Positions 51,051-58,885 of a DNA stretch of 64,000 nt are shown here, piece by piece. The stretch is from Clostridium acetobutylicum ATCC 824 (GTDB lineage: Bacteria > Bacillota > Clostridia > Clostridiales > Clostridiaceae). Both the position numbers and the translations under genes were made by a program. Every line of letters begins with the position of its first letter. Position 1 is the first letter of the stretch. The notes beneath the pieces are model-generated. The model saw only the letters and a program-made list of their open reading frames with translations, searched no databases and was not told where the DNA came from. The DNA lies in contig NC_003030.1 in NCBI RefSeq assembly GCF_000008765.1, positions 2,762,001-2,826,000 of the forward strand. Reading direction: 5' to 3'.

Positions 51051-51866
51051 CTATTGCTCTGCCTCTTTAATAATCTGAAGTACTCTTAATAACGCTGGAT
51101 TATTATTTTCTTTATTCCATACAGCAGCAATATCAACATAGAAATTATTATTCTCTACTGCTATTATCATAAGATTTTGAGATTGACTTAAATATCGTAC
51201 GCAGTAAGAAGGCATTACGGCAATCCCCATATTAGCTGATACCATTAAAAGAGTAACTTCTATATCCTGACCATCATTATATTTAAAAATAGTCTCCCCT
51301 CTTAATTCTTCAAACCGTACTGATTTTCTTGCTGCTAAAGGATGTGTTGGATGAACCACAACTTTTAAAGGATATTTATCTATTAATTTCATCTCTAAAG
51401 TTTTATCAATGTTTTTGGGTTTTACACTATTAAATACAATATCCAATTCGGAGTTCAATACCTTCTCATATAGTTCACTTTCTGTTCCTCTAAAAAATGT
51501 AATTGATATATTAGGATATTTATTGTATAGCTGAAAAATCAAATCTGAAAAGGCGGTTTTTTCATAGCCCTTTATAAATCCAATGCGTAATAGTCCCACA
51601 AAGCCAATAGTTGTTAAATGTACTCTTTCTGTTGCTTCTTCAACTCTAAGTAGAATAGCTTTAGCTTCCATCAAGAACACATTCCCTGCTGGTGTTAACT
51701 CTACATAATGTTTATTTCTATTAAATAACTTCGTGTCTAAGGTGTTTTCTAATAATTTTATCTGTTTTGTTACAGCTGTTTGTGATATAAAGAACTTTTG
51801 AGCTGTTTTAGTAAAACTCAAGGTTTCAGACAATGTAACAAAGTATTCTAACTGTCTAAGATTCAT
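51051..51866 (-). CDS. LysR-family transcriptional regulator
   Basis: 271 residues. N-terminal winged helix (MNLRQLEYFVTLSETLSFTK, then TAQKFFISQTAVTKQIKLLE) and a C-terminal LysR substrate domain, slightly shorter than the 290-300 usual. Divergent from a D-2-hydroxyacid dehydrogenase gene with a palindrome between them, the standard layout in which a LysR protein controls its neighbour and itself. Confidence 0.93.
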   Translation of the reverse strand: MNLRQLEYFVTLSETLSFTKTAQKFFISQTAVTKQIKLLENTLDTKLFNRNKHYVELTPAGNVFLMEAKAILLRVEEATERVHLTTIGFVGLLRIGFIKGYEKTAFSDLIFQLYNKYPNISITFFRGTESELYEKVLNSELDIVFNSVKPKNIDKTLEMKLIDKYPLKVVVHPTHPLAARKSVRFEELRGETIFKYNDGQDIEVTLLMVSANMGIAVMPSYCVRYLSQSQNLMIIAVENNNFYVDIAAVWNKENNNPALLRVLQIIKEAEQ

Positions 51867-51891
51867 AAATATCTCTCCATTATTTTTTGTT

Positions 51892-51906
51892 ATAACTTTA
51901 AGTTAT
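51892..51906. promoter_or_regulatory. Candidate LysR operator
   Basis: ATAACTTTAAGTTAT, a perfect palindrome with a T-N11-A core, in the 124-bp gap between the divergent LysR and dehydrogenase genes. Confidence 0.6.
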
Positions 51907-51990
51907 TATAGCTAAAAAAAATGATATTAGCAACCTATTCTATTATTTGCTATGCTTTTAATAAATTAATAGATATTCTAGGGGGACATT

Positions 51991-52971
51991 ATGAAGATTT
52001 TAGCTTTTGAAGTACGTGAAGATGAAAAATTATATTTTGAAAAATATGCTGCACAATATAACTGTGAGATTACCTGCATAGAAGATCCTTTGACATTTAA
52101 TAATTTAAAAATTGTAGAAGGTTATGATGGTATATCAATCTTGGGTAAAAGCCACATAACTTGCGACTTGGAGGACAGCCTTAAATCTTTAAATGTTAAC
52201 TTCTGCTCTACACGAACAGTTGGTTTTGATCACATTGATATAACTCATGCTCATGAAATTGGTTTTAAAATAGCAAACACTAATTATCCACCAACAGGCG
52301 TAGCTGAACATACTGTAATGCTTATGTTAATGTCTTTAAGGCATTATAAACAAGCAATGTGGCGAGGTCATGTAAATGATTATTCTCTTGGCGGTTTACA
52401 GGGACGTGAACTTAATACATTAACTGTTGGAATCGTTGGCACAGGCAAAATTGGACAATGTGTTATAAAGTATCTATCTAACTTTGGTTGTAAAATACTT
52501 GCTTATGATATGCATGAAAATACTGATGTTACAAAATACGCTAAATATACTGATTTAGATACAATTATAACTTCCTCAGATATTATTTCATTACATACAC
52601 CTTTATTAGAAGGTACATATCATCTTATTAATGATGAAAAAATTAATCGTATGAAAGATAACGTTGTTTTAATAAACTGCGCTAGAGGCGAACTTATGGA
52701 TATTGATGCTTTAATAAGAGGCGTAGAGGCAAAAAAGATTGGAGCTTTAGGTCTAGATGTTATAGAAGGAGAAAAAGACCTATATCACCAAGATAAAAGA
52801 ACTGATATTATTAGTAATCAAAAAATTGCATATCTTCGTCAATTCCCAAATGTAATACTTACACAGCACATGGCTTTTTATACCGATATTGCAGTAGAAA
52901 GTATGGTAAAATGCTCAATTGAGGCAATTCACGATTTTATAAAAACTGGTAACTCTAAGACTAGCATATAA
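51991..52971 (+). CDS. D-isomer 2-hydroxyacid dehydrogenase (VanH/D-lactate dehydrogenase type)
   Basis: 326 residues. Rossmann motif GIVGTGKIG (about 149-157); catalytic Arg in NCARGE, Glu in LDVIEGE and His in LTQHMAFYTD (about 290-299). The segment ISNQKIAYLRQFPNVILTQH strongly resembles VanH-like D-lactate dehydrogenases. It reduces a 2-keto acid (probably pyruvate) to the D-hydroxy acid with NADH. GGGGG lies about 6 nt upstream of ATG 51991. No vanA-type ligase follows, so glycopeptide resistance is not indicated. Confidence 0.9.
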   Translation: MKILAFEVREDEKLYFEKYAAQYNCEITCIEDPLTFNNLKIVEGYDGISILGKSHITCDLEDSLKSLNVNFCSTRTVGFDHIDITHAHEIGFKIANTNYPPTGVAEHTVMLMLMSLRHYKQAMWRGHVNDYSLGGLQGRELNTLTVGIVGTGKIGQCVIKYLSNFGCKILAYDMHENTDVTKYAKYTDLDTIITSSDIISLHTPLLEGTYHLINDEKINRMKDNVVLINCARGELMDIDALIRGVEAKKIGALGLDVIEGEKDLYHQDKRTDIISNQKIAYLRQFPNVILTQHMAFYTDIAVESMVKCSIEAIHDFIKTGNSKTSI

Positions 52972-52996
52972 CTTTTGGTATTAAGTGACTAATTAA

Positions 52997-53040
52997 TATA
53001 GAAAAGTGCCTATAAAAAAATCTTAAGGCACTTTCTATAA
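52997..53040. terminator. Bidirectional terminator
   Basis: ATAGAAAAGTGCC/GGCACTTTCTAT hairpin between convergent genes. Confidence 0.78.
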
Positions 53041-53067
53041 ATTCACAAAACTTATTTTGTAAATTTA

Positions 53068-53682
53068 TTAAACAGTATAATCATCAACATCAAACTCATA
53101 GTTTTTATAATAATATTTTCGGTCTTCTTCTGTAATTTCACGAATAACTTTACACGGATTTCCAACTGCTATTACATTATCAGGAATATCCTTTGTAACA
53201 ACACTTCCTGAACCAACAACAACATTATCCCCTATATGGACCCCAGGATTTACAACAACATTTCCACCAAGCCAAACATTATTTCCTATAGTTATACTAA
53301 TACCATACTCATATCCAGAATTACGTGAAGCAGGATGTATTGGATGTCCTGCTGTATATAGAGATACATTTGGAGCAAATTGTACATTGTCGCCTATAGT
53401 CACTTTTCCAACATCTAAAATAATACAGTTGTAGTTTGCAAAAAAATTATCTCCGATTTCAATATTTTTTCCATAATCACAATGAAACGGTGCTTCAATA
53501 TGTGCACCTACACCTACTTTACCGAAAATATCCTTTATTAACTCATCTATTTTTTCACTTTCATCTGGTTTGCAATGATTATACTCATATATCTTCTTTT
53601 TATTATCCATTCGTTCCTCTAATAATCCATCTAGCCAAGCCTTATACGGAAGACCTGCCAGCATTCTTTCTTTTTGATTCAT
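53068..53682 (-). CDS. Maltose/galactoside O-acetyltransferase-like enzyme
   Basis: 204 residues of left-handed beta-helix. N-terminal Mac domain (KERMLAGLPYKAWLDGLLEE), then hexapeptide repeats with FHCDYGKNIEIGDNFFANYN, catalytic His in TAGHPIHPASR (about 111-121) and VVVNPGVHIGDNVVVGSGS. It acetylates sugars from acetyl-CoA. Whether maltose, galactoside or another sugar is used cannot be told. Convergent with the dehydrogenase. Confidence 0.92.
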   Translation of the reverse strand: MNQKERMLAGLPYKAWLDGLLEERMDNKKKIYEYNHCKPDESEKIDELIKDIFGKVGVGAHIEAPFHCDYGKNIEIGDNFFANYNCIILDVGKVTIGDNVQFAPNVSLYTAGHPIHPASRNSGYEYGISITIGNNVWLGGNVVVNPGVHIGDNVVVGSGSVVTKDIPDNVIAVGNPCKVIREITEEDRKYYYKNYEFDVDDYTV

Positions 53683-53699
53683 AGTTACACCTACCTTTC

Positions 53700-54045
53700 A
53701 TTTTATAAGTATTCATAATATAAGTTATTTTATCACATCTTGTAAACATTATTGATTTACTTAAGGATCAAACCTCTTTTTTATAGAATTTTTCTTTCAG
53801 CACATTCTTGAAAAAAATCAAAACAATTCTTCTACATTTACTACTATTATTGCACGATCAAAATTATTTATAATTTTCATATAATCATACTTTAAAGTGT
53901 TTAATTAGATTTTTATCGCTTCTCCATAGTTTACATTTATATAATATTTAATCATTTTAGTATATCTATACTTGCAATAATATTAATTAATAACATATAT
54001 TTAGCTAAAATTTTATATTTCCTATTAAAGAATCAAATAATAGAT
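53700..54045. other. Gene-free AT-rich stretch with a possible coding relic
   Basis: No intact gene. On the minus strand near 53785-53880, MKIINNFDRAIIVVNVEELF continues as DFFQECAERKIL only after a one-base frameshift, and no ribosome binding site precedes it. This may be a degraded fragment or chance. Confidence 0.2.
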
Positions 54046-54048
54046 ATA

Positions 54049-54082
54049 CAAAAAGGCTTGGACATAATCCAAACCTTTTTAT
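54049..54082 (-). terminator. Terminator of the SH3-like protein gene
   Basis: AAAAAGGTTTGGA/TCCAAGCCTTTTT hairpin on the minus strand with one mismatch, followed by a T-run. Confidence 0.8.
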
Positions 54083-54103
54083 ACTGTATATAAAATTTTG
54101 TAT

Positions 54104-54460
54104 TTAATCTACTGAGCCTTCAGATACGTAGTCTGTTGAAATATAAGCATACCCAGATCCGAATGGATTTTTTATTAAGTAAAATCCATTTTCAACTGTA
54201 TTATCTATAATAGTAACAACATCATTATTATCCGCATACAAATATCCATATACTTCACTATCAGTATTTGAATCAGCTCTTACACTCACTTCATTACCAG
54301 TTACATAACCACATTCAGTGAATTCATAATCAATTTTGGGTTGTATGATTTTAGCTTTAGTCCCAATAGTTTTAGCATTGGATGTTATTGGCGATATAAA
54401 AGTTGCAGATGCTAAAATTCCTGTAACAAGTAATGTACTAATTAATAATTTTTTTTTCAT
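54104..54460 (-). CDS. Secreted bacterial SH3-domain-like protein
   Basis: 118 residues from ATG 54460, which follows GAAGGA; the longer upstream frame would bury the signal peptide. A signal peptide (KKKLLISTLLVTGILASATF, cut near SNA-K) leads to one SH3b-type domain (GNEVSVRADSNTDSEVYGYL, about 57-76, then GYAYISTDYV). SH3b modules bind cell-wall peptides. No catalytic domain is present. It lies just left of the accessory region. Confidence 0.8.
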   Translation of the reverse strand: MKKKLLISTLLVTGILASATFISPITSNAKTIGTKAKIIQPKIDYEFTECGYVTGNEVSVRADSNTDSEVYGYLYADNNDVVTIIDNTVENGFYLIKNPFGSGYAYISTDYVSEGSVD

Positions 54461-54577
54461 TATAATTCCTTCTTTCATAAGTATTTGTATTAATAATAAC
54501 GTTATTGCTATATAGTGTAAATAGTGTTTTAAAATGTAATATTTTAATTTAATTTGCCCCATTATTGAAATAATCCA

Positions 54578-54685
54578 TTGATAGATTTAGGTAAGCAAAA
54601 AACAGATGTCAATTTGAATGATTACGTTGTTGTTACTACCGATGATAAAAAGCTCAAAAAAATAACAACATACCTACTTCAATAG
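54578..54685 (+). pseudogene. Possible C-terminal gene fragment
   Basis: A 35-codon frame, IDLGKQKTDVNLNDYVVVTT then DDKKLKKITTYLLQ, ends at TAG 54685. It has a stop just upstream in frame, no ribosome binding site, and protein-like composition. Probably the tail of a lost gene; the family is not recognised. Confidence 0.35.
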
Positions 54686-54726
54686 ATATGTTGTCAAATG
54701 CATTACATCAATTAATAATTAAAACA

Positions 54727-54940
54727 CTACCTCTTGTAATACTTTTTTCTAAGCTCATTCTGATCTTTTTTTCTATTTTCAACATCTTGTTTTAAAATAT
54801 ATACCTTTTTTAATAGAAACTAACTTTCCTTGTCTATTCATATCTGATATACGCTGTTTACTTACTTCTAAATATTCAGCAACCTCATTAGCATCCATAG
54901 TATTATCCTTAATTAATTGTATAAGTTCTTCTCTCTCCAT
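54727..54940 (-). pseudogene. Small helix-turn-helix gene, frameshifted near its 3' end
   Basis: ATG 54940 follows AGAGGTAATTATA and encodes 53 residues (MEREELIQLIKDNTMDANEV, then AEYLEVSKQRISDMNRQGKL) to TGA 54779. VAEYLEVSKQRISDMN is an excisionase/MerR-type helix-turn-helix. Moving one base at about 54797 restores a frame, YILKQDVENRKKDQNELRKK, ending YYKR at 54727. That tail suits this class of small DNA-binding protein. The gene thus looks frameshifted by one base, though the HTH itself is complete and a short product could be made. Confidence 0.6.
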
Positions 54941-55148
54941 TATAATTACCTCTTGAATTTTTTATTTTCTTTATTTCAACTCAATCACATAGTTATAAAA
55001 TTGAATTAAATATACTTAATAATAAGAATTACGGTTAACTAAATATACCTAAAATAAATATTATAAATAAAAAATATGGTCAATAGTAGATAACATCACT
55101 ATTGATCACTTACAAATCCTTATTTCAAGTCATTTTTTATTAAAATAT

Positions 55149-55160
55149 TTATTCCCACTC
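55149..55160 (+). repeat. Candidate distal att site (12-bp direct repeat of guaA end)
   Basis: TTATTCCCACTC, identical to 59591-59602; upstream flanks also resemble each other (CATTTTTTATTAA against CATTTTTATTAA). Confidence 0.6.
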
Positions 55161-55176
55161 TGTCAACACAAACAAG

Positions 55177-55209
55177 CACGTAGTATCAAACATTGATATT
55201 ACGTGTTTT
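55177..55209 (+). terminator. Terminator-like hairpin at the island's left end
   Basis: CACGTAGTATCA/TGATATTACGTG with one mismatch, followed by TTTTC; no gene directly upstream, so probably a relic. Confidence 0.45.
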
Positions 55210-55263
55210 CATTATATCTATTATTTAAAAAATATTGTATTTTAAATGCTTTAGAAAAATTTC

Positions 55264-55280
55264 AGTACGTTTTTAGTACG
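55264..55280. repeat. 17-bp repeat AGTACGTTTTTAGTACG, left copy
   Basis: Identical 17-mer occurs at 59513-59529, overlapping the integrase fragment's stop. It is itself a direct repeat of AGTACG. Likely an integrase arm-binding site; otherwise 55211-55676 holds no gene. Confidence 0.5.
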
Positions 55281-55676
55281 CTCTATAACTACTAATTATT
55301 AATTAAAACCATAGTGTTAGTTTTATCTTTGTCAGTAATTTTCAACAAAAAACAAATCCCGACCTTCACCGTAATATTAATTGTCAGATGATACTGTACT
55401 AATTGACTGTTTAGAACTACTCTTATAATTCTTAAGGCAAGTTCTACATTTCAAATTGCAAATAAATACATTTAACCAAGCTGCAATTGACAGAATATTG
55501 AGAATTATAGCATATTAATTGCAATGTAAGCATTTTATATTTATTTTCCAAAGGTTGTACTAATTATCGCTTTATAATAAAAAACACTTATATACATCAT
55601 TTTACATTTATTCCGATAAGTTGTACACTTTATTTGTATTAAAAATACACTTAATCAAATTTAAGGGGGATTTAAA

Positions 55677-56174
55677 ATGAAAAACTTAAAATTAAAAGCT
55701 TTATCTTTAGGAATTGTTTCTACTGTCTTAATTTCTTCTAGTGCTTTTGCTGCCACTAATACCAAAACTAACGTAACAAAACCTACTATTAATTCAACTG
55801 TACAAGCATCTGTTAAACCTTCAAAAACATATGGCGAAATAGGTGATATAGCTACACCAAATCAATATGGTGGATGGGATTTTGGATCACAGAACATGCC
55901 TACCCTTTTAAGTGAAGGAGTAACAGTTAAGGAATGGGATAGTGGATTAGCTGTTAAGGAAATTCAAACTGCTCTATATTACTATTTCCTTAAAAATGAC
56001 AGTAATGTTTTTCATTCTTACAATATGGGGGACCCAAACTTTATAAACGGAATTTTTGGATATTCAACATATGCTCTTATTGTAGAATATCAAGTAAGAA
56101 CTGGCTTAAGTGATGGTATTGCTGGCGCAGTTGGTGCTGTAACTTGGGCTTCTCTAAGAGTATGGGATTTATAA
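55677..56174 (+). CDS. Secreted peptidoglycan-binding domain protein
   Basis: 165 residues behind AAGGGGG. A signal peptide (MKNLKLKALSLGIVSTVLIS, cut near AFA-A) precedes a Thr/Asn-rich linker and a C-terminal PG_binding_1-type domain (about 95-162). Its core is LAVKEIQTALYYYF, GIFGYSTYALIVEYQVRTGL and AVGAVTWASL. It should bind the cell wall and has no catalytic domain. It lies inside the guaA island and may be cargo, or a lysin relic that kept only its wall-binding part. Confidence 0.8.
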   Translation: MKNLKLKALSLGIVSTVLISSSAFAATNTKTNVTKPTINSTVQASVKPSKTYGEIGDIATPNQYGGWDFGSQNMPTLLSEGVTVKEWDSGLAVKEIQTALYYYFLKNDSNVFHSYNMGDPNFINGIFGYSTYALIVEYQVRTGLSDGIAGAVGAVTWASLRVWDL

Positions 56175-56224
56175 TATATCTATAAGCAAATTATCGTTTA
56201 AAACCATATATTATTCCTCAAATA

Positions 56225-56272
56225 AAATATATCCTTATAGTAGTAGAATCTACTCTAGGGATATATTTTTAC
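56225..56272 (+). terminator. Terminator after the peptidoglycan-binding protein
   Basis: AAAATATATCC.../...GGGATATATTTT long hairpin with TAGTAGA/TCTACT inner stem, followed by TTTAC. Confidence 0.8.
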
Positions 56273-56447
56273 ATATTGTTATTTTTTAGTTATTTCATTT
56301 TTTAATTCTTCTTTGGAAGTATCTTTAAATAGACACCAAAATAAGCTGGTATGTTACATTTATATGATTATTTATATAGCATTAAGCTTGTACATATATT
56401 TAATTTACATAAATTCAGATAATAATATTAAATAGGAAGTGAATTAA

Positions 56448-56537
56448 ATGAATCAAAATAAAACTACTTTAAGACTAATAAAAATAATTGAAACACTAGT
56501 AATAATTATCTTGTTGCTAGTTTATACAAATCTATAG
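56448..56537 (+). CDS. 29-aa single-span membrane peptide
   Basis: MNQNKTTLRLIKIIETLVII, then ILLLVYTNL. ATG 56448 follows AGGAAGTGAATTAA. A short basic head and one hydrophobic helix at the C-terminus, directly followed by a terminator with seven T. Size and layout recall type I toxin peptides or phage membrane peptides, but no antisense RNA is evident. Function unknown. Confidence 0.5.
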   Translation: MNQNKTTLRLIKIIETLVIIILLLVYTNL

Positions 56538-56552
56538 TATTTATTATTAAAT

Positions 56553-56580
56553 GAGCAGCCCAACTGTTCTTTTTTTATTT
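56553..56580 (+). terminator. Terminator after the 29-aa peptide
   Basis: GAGCAG/CTGTTC stem followed by TTTTTTTATTT. Confidence 0.7.
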
Positions 56581-56581
56581 A

Positions 56582-57125
56582 TAACTTTATCTTTCAAATT
56601 AACTTTTATTTTCTTATTATTTATCGATTATAACTTTATATTATAAACCTAAGTACAGTTTATTATACAGATATTGTTTTACTTATTAATATATAAACAT
56701 ATACTAGAATCCTTTTATTTTATTTTTGTATTTTTAAAACGCATAGGAATAGTAACGTTTTAGATATATTGGACTTATATTTTTGTATATCTTTAAATTT
56801 AATTTTCGATTCTATTTTATAGCAATATAGCTATTATACTGTTCTTAAGCTTTATAAAAAATTAAAATTATATTATAAATTGATTCAAAGTTCTTTTATT
56901 TTATAACTTTTACTCGCTAAAGTATAGTACTGCATTTGGGGATTTAAGAGGTTTTTACAATATAAAATACTGTTTTTAGAGTATAAAGCGCATTTAATTA
57001 TGTGAAAATGTTTTATTTATTACTGTAGGAATGGATGTTAAAGCTTTTAATGACTAAAAGCCACGAAAACTAATTCTCAGCTTTTTTATTTATCTTATAA
57101 CAACATTAACAATTCTTCTAATTCA
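56582..57125. other. Gene-free stretch within the island
   Basis: Extremely AT-rich, stops in all frames; I see no gene or RNA. The last part (57086-57125) reads on the minus strand as a short continuation of the membrane-protein gene in another frame. Confidence 0.5.
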
Positions 57126-57647
57126 TCATTTTTTATTATTGGAATCACTTTTCTTCAATTGGTCTGCTAATAAACTTTCTAATTCCTTATTTGCTTCATT
57201 GTTTTTCTTTATCTTTAATTTTTCTATTCTTATACTATCAACAATAACTTTTAAATCCTGAATTGTAATAAATAAAAAATATAATGTTATTAACAATAAT
57301 GATAATTCCAATGAATAAAATGATTTTATAACAGTTGTATTACTTACATACTTTTCAATAATGGTTAGATTGACTATAGATATGCATATTGATCCCAAAC
57401 TAAACAATATTCCCTTTTGTATGTTGTCATATACTTTTTTCAATGCGTTAGCTTCTTCAAATAACTGTACTATACTTTCATTTAGAAATCCCATTAATAT
57501 TGATAAAGAAGTGAACAAAAATCCTATAAATACAGAATTTACAGTTATAAGATTAAAATGATTACTTTTAACGAAATCAATTTTAAGTAGTATTGACATA
57601 ATTTCGTTAGCAGTTAAAATCAATATAAATTTTCCTATTTTTTTCAC
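57126..57647 (-). CDS. Multi-span membrane protein, RexB-like position and topology
   Basis: 173 residues from GTG 57647 with a weak site, 18 nt after the upstream gene. Hydrophobic segments at about 5-20, 33-55, 80-100 and 108-130, a hydrophilic loop between the second and third (NESIVQLFEEANALKKVYDN), then a long charged cytosolic tail (about 135-173, EKLKIKKNNEANKELESLLA). I recognise no named family. Order, four-span topology and partner resemble lambda RexB, an ion-channel effector, but RexB is shorter and lacks this tail. After its TGA, +1 frame gives NDELEELLMLL, suggesting a recent indel in an A6 run. Confidence 0.65.
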   Translation of the reverse strand: MKKIGKFILILTANEIMSILLKIDFVKSNHFNLITVNSVFIGFLFTSLSILMGFLNESIVQLFEEANALKKVYDNIQKGILFSLGSICISIVNLTIIEKYVSNTTVIKSFYSLELSLLLITLYFLFITIQDLKVIVDSIRIEKLKIKKNNEANKELESLLADQLKKSDSNNKK

Positions 57648-57665
57648 AACTTCACTTTCTTTTAA

Positions 57666-58643
57666 CTACTCTATATATTTTTTTATATCTTCTATGTTCT
57701 TATCATATACTATTTTCATTTTATCATAAATCTGTTCAGCCATTTCATTTAATGAAAATTTTATAGTTTCTCCTTCATCTACTCTGGATGTATTAACTGA
57801 AATAGCATAAGTAACTTCCTCATTAGTAAACTTGTAATTTTTATTATCTGTTTCTGCTGTTTTACCTCTAAAAAACAATGTATCTTTTATATCTTTGTTA
57901 CATTCTTTAAATGCATCTATTTCATATCCAATTTTTTGAACATTTTTTGTTAATGGTATTCTTGGTTTGTTTTTTATATTAACTTGAATTTCGAATACAT
58001 TCAATTCCTCTAAAGCAGAAATTTGCTTTGTGTCTAATCCTAAATAACGTAATACATTAGCATTTGGTATATTATAATTATAACCTATATTGCTTAATTT
58101 TACGCCACCTTTTTTTAATGCCTCAATCATTTTCTCTGTTAGAATTTTATTATATTCAATTACCACATTCTTATTTTTAAGTTCTATAGGCAACAAACGA
58201 TTTACTATTTTTACAAAAGAATTCACTGCCGGAGCGAACTGACCAAACAATTCCATTATAATACTTTCAGTAGTATCTATTAAAATGTATGTACATATTT
58301 CTAAATTATACTTTTGTTGCTGATCTTTATCTAATACTTCTTCGCTTACTAAAGTACCCTTATCACGTTTTAAGGCACCTTCAATTTCTTTTTTTCTGCC
58401 TAATCTAAAAAACATATAATTATTAGGAATTACTTTTCTGTTTATATTCTTTAATAATTCGATAGAATATGTATCATCACTATCTTCAAATACACGAACT
58501 TTATTGCTGTTTTCTAATACATTTACATCTTTATCATCCTTATTTAAAATCAAATCTACTATTTCAAATAAGAAATCCTTTTTACAAATATTTTTTCCTT
58601 TACGCACATTATAAGTGTAACAACGTATTTGTTTATTTGCCAT
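57666..58643 (-). CDS. RexA-like soluble protein (candidate phage sensor)
   Basis: 325 residues from ATG 58643, 7 nt after GGAGG. No signal peptide or membrane span. The order of features matches what I recall of lambda RexA. An N-terminal basic strand (RCYTYNVRKGKN) comes first, then YMFFRLGRKKEIEGALKR and a Leu/Asp-rich stretch ending TYILIDTTESIIMELFGQFA. Next is VLRYLGLDTKQISALEELNV, then IQVNIKNKPRIPL, and last a helical C-terminus (LNEMAEQIYDKMKIVYDKNI). RexA senses phage recombination structures and activates RexB, causing abortive infection. The membrane partner follows 18 nt downstream. Homology is remote and judged by eye; unknown function is the safe alternative. Confidence 0.6.
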   Translation of the reverse strand: MANKQIRCYTYNVRKGKNICKKDFLFEIVDLILNKDDKDVNVLENSNKVRVFEDSDDTYSIELLKNINRKVIPNNYMFFRLGRKKEIEGALKRDKGTLVSEEVLDKDQQQKYNLEICTYILIDTTESIIMELFGQFAPAVNSFVKIVNRLLPIELKNKNVVIEYNKILTEKMIEALKKGGVKLSNIGYNYNIPNANVLRYLGLDTKQISALEELNVFEIQVNIKNKPRIPLTKNVQKIGYEIDAFKECNKDIKDTLFFRGKTAETDNKNYKFTNEEVTYAISVNTSRVDEGETIKFSLNEMAEQIYDKMKIVYDKNIEDIKKYIE

Positions 58644-58667
58644 TCTATTTCCTCCATTATGATATTA

Positions 58668-58715
58668 GTATTTCATTAAATATGTGCTATAATAGAGTTA
58701 TATTTAATGAAATAC
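58668..58715. promoter_or_regulatory. Perfect 16-bp inverted repeat enclosing an extended -10
   Basis: GTATTTCATTAAATAT (58668-58683) and its exact complement (58700-58715) flank a 16-nt spacer holding TGCTATAAT (58685-58693), an extended -10 on the plus strand. It lies 24 nt upstream of the RexA-like start codon. It is likely an operator, or a cruciform or RNA hairpin, controlling the divergent pair. Confidence 0.65.
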
Positions 58716-58770
58716 GTTTGATTCGAGAAGCCACTTCTGATTGACTGTCATAGTGGCTTCTTTCTATTAT
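58700..58770 (+). ncRNA. Candidate short terminated transcript opposite the Rex-like operon
   Basis: Starts about 7 nt after the extended -10 at 58685-58693 and ends at the terminator at 58725-58770, giving about 70 nt. No ORF of note is present. Could be a small regulatory RNA; -35 is weak (TTAGTA). Confidence 0.35.
58725..58770 (+). terminator. Intrinsic terminator
   Basis: GAGAAGCCACT.../...AGTGGCTTCT 10-bp stem followed by TTCTATTATT on the plus strand. Confidence 0.8.
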
Positions 58771-58885
58771 TGTAAAACTTTTTGCAAAAATAATAAGTAT
58801 TTACAAAAAAAATAAAATAGTTCCTAGAATGATATTTCACTAATAAGCTACTACATTTATTATTTTACAGTGCTTAACACTGTAT

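Noticed and set aside
51991-52971. Glycopeptide (vancomycin) resistance operon because of the VanH-like gene
   Set aside because: No D-Ala-D-Lac ligase (vanA-type) or vanX gene is adjacent; neighbours are a LysR regulator and a sugar acetyltransferase.
53785-53880. Small minus-strand gene MKIINNFDRAIIVVNVEELF
   Set aside because: Only 20 codons, no ribosome binding site, and extension requires a frameshift; too weak to list as a gene.
57126-58643. Toxin-antitoxin pair
   Set aside because: Sizes (325 and 173 residues), a multi-span membrane partner and gene order do not fit known type II systems; the Rex-like reading fits better, though unproven.
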